64,000 bases of DNA from JAJTFA01 sp051715425. GTDB taxonomy: Bacteria > Bacteroidota > Bacteroidia > UKL13-3. Made by a program: the position numbers and the translations under genes. The stretch lies in contig JBPXJS010000044.1 of the NCBI GenBank assembly GCA_051715425.1, positions 1-64,000 of the forward strand, given 5' to 3'. The notes below the pieces were generated by a model that worked only from the letters and a program-made list of their open reading frames with translations, had not been told where the DNA came from and did not search any database. Below, in pieces: positions 42,138 through 50,418 of this stretch. Every line of letters starts with the position of its first letter. The stretch's first letter is position 1.

Positions 42138-42399
42138 GCCTATAACGTAAGACTCCCGCAATCATGCGGGACAAGTTGTGAAATAACCTATCCTCAGCCA
42201 TCTATGTAAATGTTGGGATAAAACTTTAAAAATGCAAGCGTTTACTCGGTTAAGTTCTCTTAAAGCACCTATCGAGTTAAACAAGACAATACTGCAACTT
42301 ACTTCTATCCCACTCACGCATCACAGATGCGCGAGAACGGGGGCACAAAGCTTCAAGTTTGCACATCAGCCAGCCTGACGCAAGACCCGTGTTAAAGGC
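42138..42399. repeat. Intergenic repeat copy E3
   Basis: The ends are GCCTATAAC (42138-42146) and GTTAAAGGC (42391-42399), imperfect inverted copies. Inside are a perfect palindrome TCCCGCAATCATGCGGGA, the shared block ATGTAAATGTTGGGATAAAA with AAAAATGCAAGCG, and a second stem CTCACGCATC with GATGCGCGAG. The right half differs from E1/E2. Confidence 0.8.
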
Positions 42400-42413
42400 T
42401 GGGCTAATCTTAA

Positions 42414-43403
42414 TTATTCGTATCTAATTTGAGTTTCCATAAGTGTATTCAACATTAAATTAGGATAAACTCTTGATGCAATGTCGCAAAAATGATTTAT
42501 AAACCAGGCTGCTGAATTATCGCCACGTTCAATTGTAAATGTCGATAATTTTGCTGGAAAATACCTTACAATACTACTTAGCAAAAACATAGAACCAAAG
42601 TATGATGCTTCAATAGGCAGGATGTCTTTGGATAATTTAAAATAGTATGAGTACTCCAATTGGCTGAATACACAATATTTATTTATTAACTTTATACTCT
42701 CTTTTAATCGCTGGTCTGAACTAATATCACTTTTTGCTTTACGTTCAAGGAATATATATGTTTCATTTTCCGTTTTGTCAAAGTCGTCAAGTAAACTATT
42801 GAAACCAGAATCAGAGTTGAAATCGTTTAATGGGATTGATATTTTTATATCACCGTCAATATAATTTGTAACATTCAAATTGTAGAGTTTCGGGTCTAAA
42901 TTGAAATATGTTTTTATCTCATAAGTTAACTCTGGTATTCCAGATATGAATTCTTTAAAGGAAAAGGTTGTCCCATTTGTGCAATTGTATTTATAAAATG
43001 TCATTAAGTCTTTAAATAGCCCGTCATTAGTTATAGCATTAACATTTAATATATCATCATCCATTTTTGGTTTAGCTAAACCATGGTATGAGGCGTTTGG
43101 TGCACTGCCAGTTTTAAGGAAAAGTATTCCTTTTGTCAAATTGAGAAAGCAATAATATAAAAGTAATGGCTTTGTTTTAATTGAACATTGTTGGCTTGCC
43201 TGATAATATTCATAAGCTTGATAAATACTTGTCGATACATACACGTAATCATCTTGACTCTTAGATTTCCATATTTTTTTCAACACATTAAAATCTGTAA
43301 AAAGCAACAGTTCTTTCCAGATGGAAACTTGAGGATTTTCAGAGTAATATGTTGTATAGTCTTGTAATTTTGTCGATGCGATAAGTTTTAGTAGTTTCTC
43401 CAT
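42414..43403 (-). CDS. YaaC-like protein
   Basis: The protein is 329 aa, soluble. The stretch QAYEYYQASQQCSIKTKPLL, LYYCFLNLTKGILFL and ASYHGLAKPK resembles the YaaC family (PF14175), whose function is unknown. The C-terminus has SSIVRYFPAKLSTF and WFINHFC. Flanked by repeats E3 and E4. The family call rests on short motifs only. Confidence 0.6.
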   Translation of the reverse strand: MEKLLKLIASTKLQDYTTYYSENPQVSIWKELLLFTDFNVLKKIWKSKSQDDYVYVSTSIYQAYEYYQASQQCSIKTKPLLLYYCFLNLTKGILFLKTGSAPNASYHGLAKPKMDDDILNVNAITNDGLFKDLMTFYKYNCTNGTTFSFKEFISGIPELTYEIKTYFNLDPKLYNLNVTNYIDGDIKISIPLNDFNSDSGFNSLLDDFDKTENETYIFLERKAKSDISSDQRLKESIKLINKYCVFSQLEYSYYFKLSKDILPIEASYFGSMFLLSSIVRYFPAKLSTFTIERGDNSAAWFINHFCDIASRVYPNLMLNTLMETQIRYE

Positions 43404-43436
43404 ATCTGTCTTTTATACATTGTCTCTATAAGCCTT

Positions 43437-43529
43437 GCCTATAGCATCATAGTGTGAATTAACCAATCCACAGCTGAGTATGTAAATGTTGGGATAAAAG
43501 TTCAAAAATCCAAGCGTTTACAGGGTTAA
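43437..43529. repeat. Intergenic repeat copy E4, partial
   Basis: It starts GCCTATAGC and keeps the core ATGTAAATGTTGGGATAAAA with TTCAAAAATCCAAGCGTTTA and GGGTTAAATTTATTCCAC, then breaks off at the regulator remnant. This is the shortest of the four related copies. Confidence 0.75.
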
Positions 43530-43694
43530 ATTTATTCCACTAGAACGCGTATTGGCCGCTCACCTGAAAAAACGGAGTCCACCGTTTCTCGTTGGTGTAC
43601 GAATGAAGTACAGCCGTCTATTGAAACGCTTTACGAAATCTCGAAGTTTTTGAAAGTCGATATTCGGGAACTTCTTGTCTCGACTGCTAAATGA
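43530..43694 (+). pseudogene. XRE-family regulator, C-terminal remnant
   Basis: An open frame without a start codon reads IGRSPEKTESTVSRWCTNEV, then QPSIETLYEISKFLKVDIRE and LLVSTAK before TGA. This is the recognition-helix half of a Cro/C1-type helix-turn-helix protein. The N-terminal half is replaced by repeat E4. Such regulators often sit beside restriction-modification genes in Bacteroidota. The TGA abuts the stop of the convergent gene. Confidence 0.75.
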
Positions 43695-44114
43695 TTAGTT
43701 GATTACATCTGTATAGTGGAAGTCTTGATAGGAAAGAGAGGTTTTACCAATTAAGTCTTTCCTCATTTCAAGAATAATGTTTCCAACTACTTTACGTCCC
43801 CGTTGCTGATTAGGAGTTTTTCCGCTCTCCTCAATAAGAATTCGAGTGAGTTCATTCATTGATTTTACAACACTGTCAGAGCTATAAAGCCAAGATTTAT
43901 ATTGTTCCTCAAAGAATTTTCGCTTGGTTGCAGTAGATGTTGTTGTGCCAATAAAACCTTGAAGAGCAATAACTAAATTTGAGTATTTCTCCTCTTTAAA
44001 CTTGATCATTGCTTCAGTCTTTTTAGATTTCATTGCAAAATAGTACGTCAGGTAACTACTTAGAATTGCTGTTACGATGGGCAGCACAATGAGAAGTATT
44101 TCGTTTGTCGTCAT
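43695..44114 (-). CDS. Small membrane-anchored protein
   Basis: The protein is 139 aa with one N-terminal membrane helix (LLIVLPIVTAILSSYLTYYF) and a basic helical cytoplasmic part (KKTEAMIKFKEEKYSNLVIA, NIILEMRKDLIGKTSLSYQD). I recognise no family. It lies 56 nt downstream of the PLD gene on the same strand, with a hexamer repeat in between, so the two could act together. Confidence 0.7.
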   Translation of the reverse strand: MTTNEILLIVLPIVTAILSSYLTYYFAMKSKKTEAMIKFKEEKYSNLVIALQGFIGTTTSTATKRKFFEEQYKSWLYSSDSVVKSMNELTRILIEESGKTPNQQRGRKVVGNIILEMRKDLIGKTSLSYQDFHYTDVIN

Positions 44115-44128
44115 GTCGTTTAATATTA

Positions 44129-44149
44129 TCTCTAGCTCTAGCTCTAGCT
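44129..44149. repeat. Hexamer tandem repeat (TCTAGC)
   Basis: About three and a half copies of TCTAGC lie 15-35 nt upstream of the membrane-protein start codon at 44114. Slippage could alter leader or promoter spacing. Confidence 0.8.
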
Positions 44150-44170
44150 CGTTTTTATAAACATCATTTA

Positions 44171-44974
44171 TTATGTTGCAAGTCTTCTGTATTCTACTGA
44201 AAATTTTGTTGCTTGTTCAGGATCATGCTCTACAGTTATATTTTCATCATTTCTAAATTCTGCATTATCAGTCCAATTATATGATCCAGTAATAACAATT
44301 TGGTTGTCGATAACGCAAAATTTGTCGTGCATCAATCCTCCTCGTTGTCCTCGCTTAATCATTTTATGTGGTAACTGAGCGATGTCAACTCCATGCTTCC
44401 TATTTACACCATCATCATAGATTGCGATGTGAACATCAATCCCTTCCTTATACTTTTTTACTAGTTTATTAAAAAGAGTATCATTTGTGAACCATGCCAT
44501 GATAACTCTAATTGATACTTTGGCACTTTCAAGTGCTACAAGAATTTTATCTTGAATGTCTTGAAAATGTGCTTGTTTTATAACAGGCTTACGTCTGTCA
44601 ACCACACCTCCGTTCAAAACATAAGTTTCACCATTTTTAACCACTGAGAAATTTTCGGAATTAAAAATTGTGTTTAGGTCGTCAATTGTAGTATCCCCTT
44701 TGTTTAATTCATTAATTACCCGATTGAGTAAGTCTCGAAGCTCCGGTTTAGAAGAAAATTCTCTCAGTCGCGCTTCAACATATTCCTTTCTAGAAGGTCT
44801 TTGTTCATTCTTTTTGCCAATATCGGGTAGCCCACCTTTGTTAAAGTCATATAAATCTCTTGCTCCAAACTCGTTAAATAGTTTTACTAACTCAGGCCCA
44901 CTTCTGCTTGGAGCATAACCGTCTCCAGTTACATAAGGAACCAATTTTTGGATTGCATAGTCTGAAAGTTTCAT
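44171..44974 (-). CDS. Phospholipase D-like protein with defence-type N-terminal domain
   Basis: The protein is 267 aa. Residues about 130-262 are a PLDc_2 domain with one HKD motif (GLMHDKFCVIDNQIVITGSY: His216, Lys218, Asp223, Ser231, then NWTDNAEF), so an active enzyme would be a dimer cleaving phosphodiesters in lipid or nucleic acid. Residues 1-90 (LVPYVTGDGYAPSRSGPELV, RPSRKEYVEARLREFSSKPE) resemble the N-terminal domains of AbiJ-like abortive-infection proteins; this match is by eye. There is no signal peptide. Likely an accessory defence nuclease. Confidence 0.75.
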   Translation of the reverse strand: MKLSDYAIQKLVPYVTGDGYAPSRSGPELVKLFNEFGARDLYDFNKGGLPDIGKKNEQRPSRKEYVEARLREFSSKPELRDLLNRVINELNKGDTTIDDLNTIFNSENFSVVKNGETYVLNGGVVDRRKPVIKQAHFQDIQDKILVALESAKVSIRVIMAWFTNDTLFNKLVKKYKEGIDVHIAIYDDGVNRKHGVDIAQLPHKMIKRGQRGGLMHDKFCVIDNQIVITGSYNWTDNAEFRNDENITVEHDPEQATKFSVEYRRLAT

Positions 44975-45312
44975 AATTATAAGTTTTCTGATTGACGCTT
45001 ATATTGCCTGCTAACTTGTAAGTATACGCAATATAAATAATTTATATAACAGTGTTACAGTCTTTTACGCAAACAAAATTTTCATAAATATTTATGAAAT
45101 GCATTGCACAAAAAAATATCCTTTTGCACAAGGAATACTCTAAAGTATGCGACCTAAAGATGTAAGACATATTGCAGTATTGCTTCTTAATTTATCTGAA
45201 ATGTTATCTGCTATATTAGCGTCCACGCGATAAACGCTGGCACAAGCCAAGGTAACACACACTCAGCTTGCGACTATCGTGTTTTCTGAATGACATGTCA
45301 TAAACAGGCCAA
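44975..45312. other. 338-bp gap, no supported gene
   Basis: AT-rich. A 28-codon frame at 45147-45233 (MRPKDVRHIAVLLLNLSEML) may be a gene fragment, but I cannot place it. GCGT and ACGC direct and inverted pieces lie near 45220-45240. No promoter or terminator is evident. Confidence 0.35.
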
Positions 45313-45399
45313 TTAGTAACCTAACGGTTCTCTACTTGTATGTCTTACTCTTAAAACCCTGATTTCTTTTTTGTTTGTTTTGATTTGGTACGCGACTCT
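45313..45399 (-). pseudogene. ParE/RelE-type toxin, C-terminal remnant
   Basis: Minus-strand frame RVAYQIKTNKKEIRVLRVRH, then TSREPLGY and a stop: the typical last strand and tail of a ParE-like toxin. A TAG lies just before it and only 7 nt separate it from the antitoxin stop, so about 70 codons of toxin are deleted. Confidence 0.7.
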
Positions 45400-45406
45400 C
45401 TAGATT

Positions 45407-45637
45407 TTACCATTTAGATAATTCCTTAGCAGCGTCTTTATCAGAAACGAAATTTCCATTTTCAACACGCGCTACTGCTTCATCTAATTCCTTGTTGTAT
45501 TGTTTACGACTGATTCGTTTGGTTTCGTTGTCTACATTCAAGAAACTTTTAATCATTTCTAACACCAGGGTCTGTTGTTTGGTCGATAGAAGTGGTAGAT
45601 AATTATCAACTTGTTTCTTTATTGCTGCTGTTGTCAT
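45407..45637 (-). CDS. Antitoxin of a ParE/RelE-type module, orphaned
   Basis: The protein is 76 aa. A helical N-terminus (KKQVDNYLPLLSTKQQTLVL) precedes the toxin-binding tail KQYNKELDEAVARVENGNFV and SDKDAAKELSKW, common in Bacteroidota antitoxins. The toxin that should follow is reduced to the stub at 45313-45399. A TAAATTTG box (45659-45666) 21 nt upstream could still drive it. Confidence 0.75.
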   Translation of the reverse strand: MTTAAIKKQVDNYLPLLSTKQQTLVLEMIKSFLNVDNETKRISRKQYNKELDEAVARVENGNFVSDKDAAKELSKW

Positions 45638-46003
45638 GGTGAATTATATTGAATGAATCAAATTTAGTGATAAACAGCTAAATCTTAAATCTCAAGTACT
45701 AATGTCTAAAAAAGCTGTCAAACCCGGTCTAAACAATCTATTCGAAGTATTCCTTCTTATTTACCTGAAACATGTTAATTCTTACGTTCGAAAGGGGTAG
45801 CAAAATTCCCAACGCTACAAGTATAGATATGTCAACTCAACAATGAAGTCCTCATTTTTTCTTAAGCTAAACGAACAGAAACCCCGTTAAATAAACCAAA
45901 CTGGTGTTTCAATAAACAGAACTGGTGTTGCCGCCAACATCAACTTTTTGCATCATAACTTCATTGCCTCAAACCCACCTTAAACGCGTGGTTATTGAGC
46001 CAG
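45638..46003. other. 366-bp intergenic region with 21-bp tandem repeat
   Basis: Left end: the likely antitoxin promoter (TAAATTTG on the minus strand, 45659-45666). Right part: AATAAACCAAACTGGTGTT (45890-45908) and AATAAACAGAACTGGTGTT (45911-45929), 17 of 19 identical with a 21-bp period, which may bind a regulator of the DUF2279 genes. The rest shows nothing. Confidence 0.45.
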
Positions 46004-46996
46004 ATGAAAATACCTGATCCAAAGAAATACCCGATTATTATAAACTATCCGTTTACCGGCAGGGCAAAAAAACACCTGTATTTTTTGTTTGCCTTATTGA
46101 TACTTCTTCTCTCAAACAAAGTTGGGGGGCAAACCGCTGAAAAGGTACATCCTGAAAAGGGTAAAAACCTCCCTCAATCTGCCATAAACAAAAGAAAGTT
46201 TGCCATTGTAGGTGGAGTAACTGCCTTAAGCCTGGGTTCAACTTACGCTTATCTTGAAACCGTTTGGTGGAAACATAAACAAACCCATTTTCATATGGAT
46301 GGTGGAAAGGATTATTTATATGCCAAAAATATGGATAAGGCCGGTCACTTTATTGGAGGAATGTTTACGGCACAGGCCATGAAAGAGGGTTTTGAATGGG
46401 CAGGAATGAAACCACTGCCATCGTATTTGTATGCAGGTGCAGTGGGAGGGGCTTTACAAATGATTATAGAAGTAAAAGATGGCTTTTCTCCCAGTTATGG
46501 ATTTAGCATTGGCGATGTGGCTTTTGGCACTGCAGGTAGTTTTGTTCCGCTTTTAAAATACCATTATCCTGCCCTCGATGCTTTTACTGTTAAACTCAGC
46601 TATTACCCACACTATACTTACTATTATGATATTTATCCTCAAGCTAACCTGATTGATGATTACATGAATCAGACCTATTGGCTCTCCTTATCGGTGAATG
46701 ATTGGTTGCCAAAACACTCCACTGTTGAAAAAGTATGGCCGGATTTTTTAACCATAACGGGAGGCATGAGTATTGATGAAACCTGGAACCAATACTATAA
46801 AGGCGATTACCATCCGGACGATAATGGGAAAGGAAATTTTGAATACTTTATTTCTCTGGACGTGGATTGGAGAAAAATATTGCCTCAGCATAAAAAAGCC
46901 ACCCGGGTATTATCTGATGCCCTGAATTATATTAAACTTCCGCTGCCTGCGCTCAGGCTTGGTCCAACGGTAAAAGGTTACGCAGCTTATTGGTAA
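46004..46996 (+). CDS. DUF2279 membrane protein, first paralogue
   Basis: The protein is 330 aa from the ATG at 46004. A hydrophobic N-terminus (LYFLFALLILLLSNKVGG) serves as signal or anchor. The DUF2279 core is NMDKAGHFIGGMFTAQAMKE, YAGAVGGALQMIIEVKDGF and SIGDVAFGTAGSFVPLLKYH. DUF2279 proteins are predicted envelope proteins of unknown function. The paralogue 94 nt downstream is alike over most of its length. Confidence 0.85.
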   Translation: MKIPDPKKYPIIINYPFTGRAKKHLYFLFALLILLLSNKVGGQTAEKVHPEKGKNLPQSAINKRKFAIVGGVTALSLGSTYAYLETVWWKHKQTHFHMDGGKDYLYAKNMDKAGHFIGGMFTAQAMKEGFEWAGMKPLPSYLYAGAVGGALQMIIEVKDGFSPSYGFSIGDVAFGTAGSFVPLLKYHYPALDAFTVKLSYYPHYTYYYDIYPQANLIDDYMNQTYWLSLSVNDWLPKHSTVEKVWPDFLTITGGMSIDETWNQYYKGDYHPDDNGKGNFEYFISLDVDWRKILPQHKKATRVLSDALNYIKLPLPALRLGPTVKGYAAYW

Positions 46997-47089
46997 CGGT
47001 TATGATGTAGAAGTTTTAAGTAACTATTCAGAAAAAACATGGTGAAAATGTTTTGTACGGTCGTTATCATTGAATGACCAATTTATACC

Positions 47090-48022
47090 ATGCCTTTTAT
47101 CCGTTTTGCCATCTTCTTTTTAACCTTGTTTGTATTCGGGATCAGGGGTTATTCTCAGCCCGTGGCCGATACGTTGCGGCTAAACAATACACAGCCCGAT
47201 CTATCTTCAGTAAATAAACGAAAGCTGGCTATTATAGGAGGTGTAACCGCTGTGAGCCTGCTCTCTACCTATATTTATATTCAGGAGGTATGGTGGAAAG
47301 ATCAGCAAACAAGTTTCCATATTGACCACGATAAGGATTATGTGTATGCTAAAAATATGGATAAGGCTGCACATTTTATTGGAGGGGTAATGACCGCGCA
47401 GGTAATGAAGGCTAGTTTTTATTGGGCCGGCATGAAACCTATACCGGCTTACCTGTATGCCGGAGCCATGGGTGCAGCATTGCAGTTAATTATAGAGGTA
47501 AAAGATGGGTTTTCTCCAACATACGGATTTAGTGTGGGCGATGTGCTTGCAGGTTCAGCAGGTAGTTTTATTCCTTTGTTAAAATACCATTTCCCCAAAT
47601 CTCATGCGGTAAATATTAAGCTCAGTTATTTTAGAAAACATACCTATTATTATGATGTGAACCCTAAGGCCAATGTGGTTGATGATTATATGAATCAAAC
47701 TTATTGGCTGGCTTTGTCGCTTAACGACTGGCTGCCCAAAAACTCAGCATTTGAACGGGCCTGGCCTGATTTTTTAACTATAACCGGTGGTTTTAGTATT
47801 GATGAAACCTGGAACAGATATTATACGGGTGTGAGCTTGCCTGAAGATAAAGGCAAAGGACATTATGAGTATCTCATCTCGCTTGATATTGACTGGAGAA
47901 AAATATTGCCCCAGAACCGCAATCTTACCAAGGCGCTTTCTGATGCCTTAAATTATGTAAAATTGCCATTGCCTGCATTGCGCCTTGGTCCATCGGTGCA
48001 AGGGTACTGGGTATACTGGTAA
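47090..48022 (+). CDS. DUF2279 membrane protein, second paralogue
   Basis: The protein is 310 aa with a signal peptide (FAIFFLTLFVFGIRGYSQ). The core matches the first paralogue (NMDKAAHFIGGVMTAQVMKA, GALQLIIEVKDGFSPTYGF corresponds by position). Both end in LPLPALRLGP.V.GY..YW. This is a tandem duplication, diverged in the N-terminal 60 residues. Confidence 0.85.
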   Translation: MPFIRFAIFFLTLFVFGIRGYSQPVADTLRLNNTQPDLSSVNKRKLAIIGGVTAVSLLSTYIYIQEVWWKDQQTSFHIDHDKDYVYAKNMDKAAHFIGGVMTAQVMKASFYWAGMKPIPAYLYAGAMGAALQLIIEVKDGFSPTYGFSVGDVLAGSAGSFIPLLKYHFPKSHAVNIKLSYFRKHTYYYDVNPKANVVDDYMNQTYWLALSLNDWLPKNSAFERAWPDFLTITGGFSIDETWNRYYTGVSLPEDKGKGHYEYLISLDIDWRKILPQNRNLTKALSDALNYVKLPLPALRLGPSVQGYWVYW

Positions 48023-48096
48023 ATAAAATCCGGAGCTTTGTTTAACTAATCTATAATTATATGTAAAAAGTACTTAATTGCATTGGAGACTTCAAT

Positions 48097-50352
48097 ATGA
48101 GGAATTTTTTAAATAAACTACCTGTTGTGCTTTTGTACCTGTTGGGTGTGGTATTAAGTTTAAAAGCCATACGTGAGCCTGATTTGTGGTGGCAACTGGC
48201 AACTGGCAATTATATTCTGGAGAATGGGTCAGTTCCTTCTTCTGATGTATTTAGTTATACCTATACTGGTTCACCTTGGATAAATATTAAATGGGGTTTT
48301 GAGGTATTGATTGCATTGGTGGCAAAAATAAGCGGCCCCGATTTTATCATGATTATTCAGGTGGCAGTAACATTAATGATGATCCTGTTATTAGGGAAAT
48401 TGATCCGTTTTAAAAACAAAGATCTCATAGCACAATCGGGTATCACCAACGGTGCGGCATTTGTTGTCATGCTTATTCTGGTTACCATCAGTTTCAGGAT
48501 ATCAGGCAGGCCGGAAATGTTTTCCCATCTGCTGAGTCTGGCTTTTATTTACCTTATTCAACAATACAAAAACCAGCCTAAGCTACTTATTATTATTCCA
48601 TTGTTGCAAATACTTTGGACCAATATGCACGAAGCGTTTGGTATGGGTATTGTTATTTCAGCTATATATACCGTTGGTGCATGGGTGGAGTATTTGCTGG
48701 CTGGCAAAGCCCCCGGAAAAACAAAACCTCTTTACCTTTCTGCTGCTTTGGTATTATCTGTGGCTGGTATAATTGTTAACCCTTATGGATGGAAAATGTA
48801 CCGGCAACCATTCGAAATTTTTGGTCAGCTGGGAGCCAATAAGTTTACTACAGAGCTGGCCGATTATACCTCTTACCTTTATTGGCAATGGCCGGCCTGG
48901 GTTACCCTGTTATGTTTGCTGGCCGTTTTGCTGCTTTGGGTTATTCGGTTTATACAAATGCCGGGAACAAAACGCCTTAAACAATTTGTTACCACCATTG
49001 GTTTGGGCAACCTTATTCTGGTGGCGGCATTTATTGTTTTAGCCAAGGATGCGTACAGGAACCTGGTATTTCTTCATCTGATACTTGCCCCATATCTGGC
49101 AGAAGCCATAATGGTTTTTGGTTTATACCTGCAACGCAGAATAAAGAGATTTCAATTGAATACAACCTTGCATGTATTAACCATTGGGTTGGGATTTGGG
49201 CTGTATCTGGCTGTGGTAAGCAATGTTTTTTATAAACAACTCAACTCAAACGATCGTTATGGATTGCAGGTATGTGCCAATGCCAATCCAACAGGTGCAG
49301 CTGTTTATTTAAAAGAAAAGGGCCTGGCAACCCAACAATTATTTACAGATTATATTTCTTCTTCTTTTTTTCTTTACCACCTCACTCCAGCCTACAAAAG
49401 TTTTATCGATTTGCGGGATCTGGATATTTTTCCTGATACCTTTTTTTATAAAAATGCAGAAGCATACACCTTCTATCAGCAATTTAAAGTATTCGACAGT
49501 TTATATCAGTTTAAAGCCGCAGTGGTGTTGAATAATCAGTTTAATAAACTACAAACTGGTTTATACCACGATTCTGCCTATTACCTTGGTTATGCCGATC
49601 CGCTGATATCTGTTTTTGTAAAGGGGAAGGGCAATGCGGCCGAAATGAGTCCGTACGCATCCACTACATATTCTAAACCAGGCTATCTCGTTAGCAAATT
49701 GTTTAATCCATTTTATCAACCATTTGATGCCGGGGAAACCGACTACTATACCGGGCAGTTAAATTATTATCATTCATTAGGAGATGAAGAAAAAGCCATC
49801 ACACTGATAAGGGCCAAACAACGGAGTTTGAAAGAAATGAATGAAACAGAACTCAACACATTGGGAAGTTATTATTTAAATATGGCCTATGCCGATACTG
49901 CACTTAAAACATTAAGGCTCGATTCGGCAAAACTCTTTTTTGATGCCTCTTTAAAACTAAATAAATACCAGGCAGATGCCAATTTTAATATGGGTTTAAT
50001 GTTGTTGCAAAAGGGAAATTACAAGAGGGCTGCTGAGTATTTTGAGCTCTCGTGTGAGCGGGAAGAACATTTTTTAAACGGACATTTATATGCAGCAGAA
50101 TCTTATAAAATGTTGCAGGAAGGTGGAGGAGGGACTAAATACCTGAAACCACTTTTGCATCACCTGAAAATAAGCAACCAGTTGCTGCCCAATAACCCCA
50201 ATGTGGTGTGGAACCTGGGTATTGCCTATTATAAAAATGGCAATTGTGATGATGCCACTCCATTGCTTGAACAATCATTATTGTTTAATGAACTGAGTGC
50301 GGATGATAAGCTGCAGGCCAAACAATGTATTTCTAACTGCAGGTATAAATAA
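48097..50352 (+). CDS. Polytopic membrane protein with C-terminal TPR repeats
   Basis: The protein is 751 aa. About ten membrane helices lie in residues 1-400 (LPVVLLYLLGVVLSLKAI, FVVMLILVTISFRISG, LLCLLAVLLLWVIRFI). A WW motif in PDLWWQLATGNYIL follows helix 1 as in some GT-C-like proteins. Residues about 580-740 are TPR-type repeats (ADANFNMGLMLLQKGNYKRA, NVVWNLGIAYYKNGNCDDAT). Possibly a lipid-linked sugar transferase or envelope assembly factor; enzymatic residues are not certain. Confidence 0.8.
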   Translation: MRNFLNKLPVVLLYLLGVVLSLKAIREPDLWWQLATGNYILENGSVPSSDVFSYTYTGSPWINIKWGFEVLIALVAKISGPDFIMIIQVAVTLMMILLLGKLIRFKNKDLIAQSGITNGAAFVVMLILVTISFRISGRPEMFSHLLSLAFIYLIQQYKNQPKLLIIIPLLQILWTNMHEAFGMGIVISAIYTVGAWVEYLLAGKAPGKTKPLYLSAALVLSVAGIIVNPYGWKMYRQPFEIFGQLGANKFTTELADYTSYLYWQWPAWVTLLCLLAVLLLWVIRFIQMPGTKRLKQFVTTIGLGNLILVAAFIVLAKDAYRNLVFLHLILAPYLAEAIMVFGLYLQRRIKRFQLNTTLHVLTIGLGFGLYLAVVSNVFYKQLNSNDRYGLQVCANANPTGAAVYLKEKGLATQQLFTDYISSSFFLYHLTPAYKSFIDLRDLDIFPDTFFYKNAEAYTFYQQFKVFDSLYQFKAAVVLNNQFNKLQTGLYHDSAYYLGYADPLISVFVKGKGNAAEMSPYASTTYSKPGYLVSKLFNPFYQPFDAGETDYYTGQLNYYHSLGDEEKAITLIRAKQRSLKEMNETELNTLGSYYLNMAYADTALKTLRLDSAKLFFDASLKLNKYQADANFNMGLMLLQKGNYKRAAEYFELSCEREEHFLNGHLYAAESYKMLQEGGGGTKYLKPLLHHLKISNQLLPNNPNVVWNLGIAYYKNGNCDDATPLLEQSLLFNELSADDKLQAKQCISNCRYK

Positions 50353-50370
50353 ATCCATGCACATAAAACA

Positions 50371-50402
50371 AAAAAAGGCACCCGATAGGAATGCCTTTTT
50401 TT
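50371..50402. terminator. Bidirectional terminator
   Basis: AAAAAGGCA pairs with TGCCTTTTT around an 11-nt loop, between the convergent TPR gene and the hydratase gene. Confidence 0.8.
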
Positions 50403-50418
50403 ATGATGCGTAAGGGAA

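Noticed and set aside
39828..42399. Canonical integron attC sites
   Set aside because: The repeats lack proper GTTRRRY/RYYYAAC pairs at matching ends and no integrase is present; only an analogy is kept.
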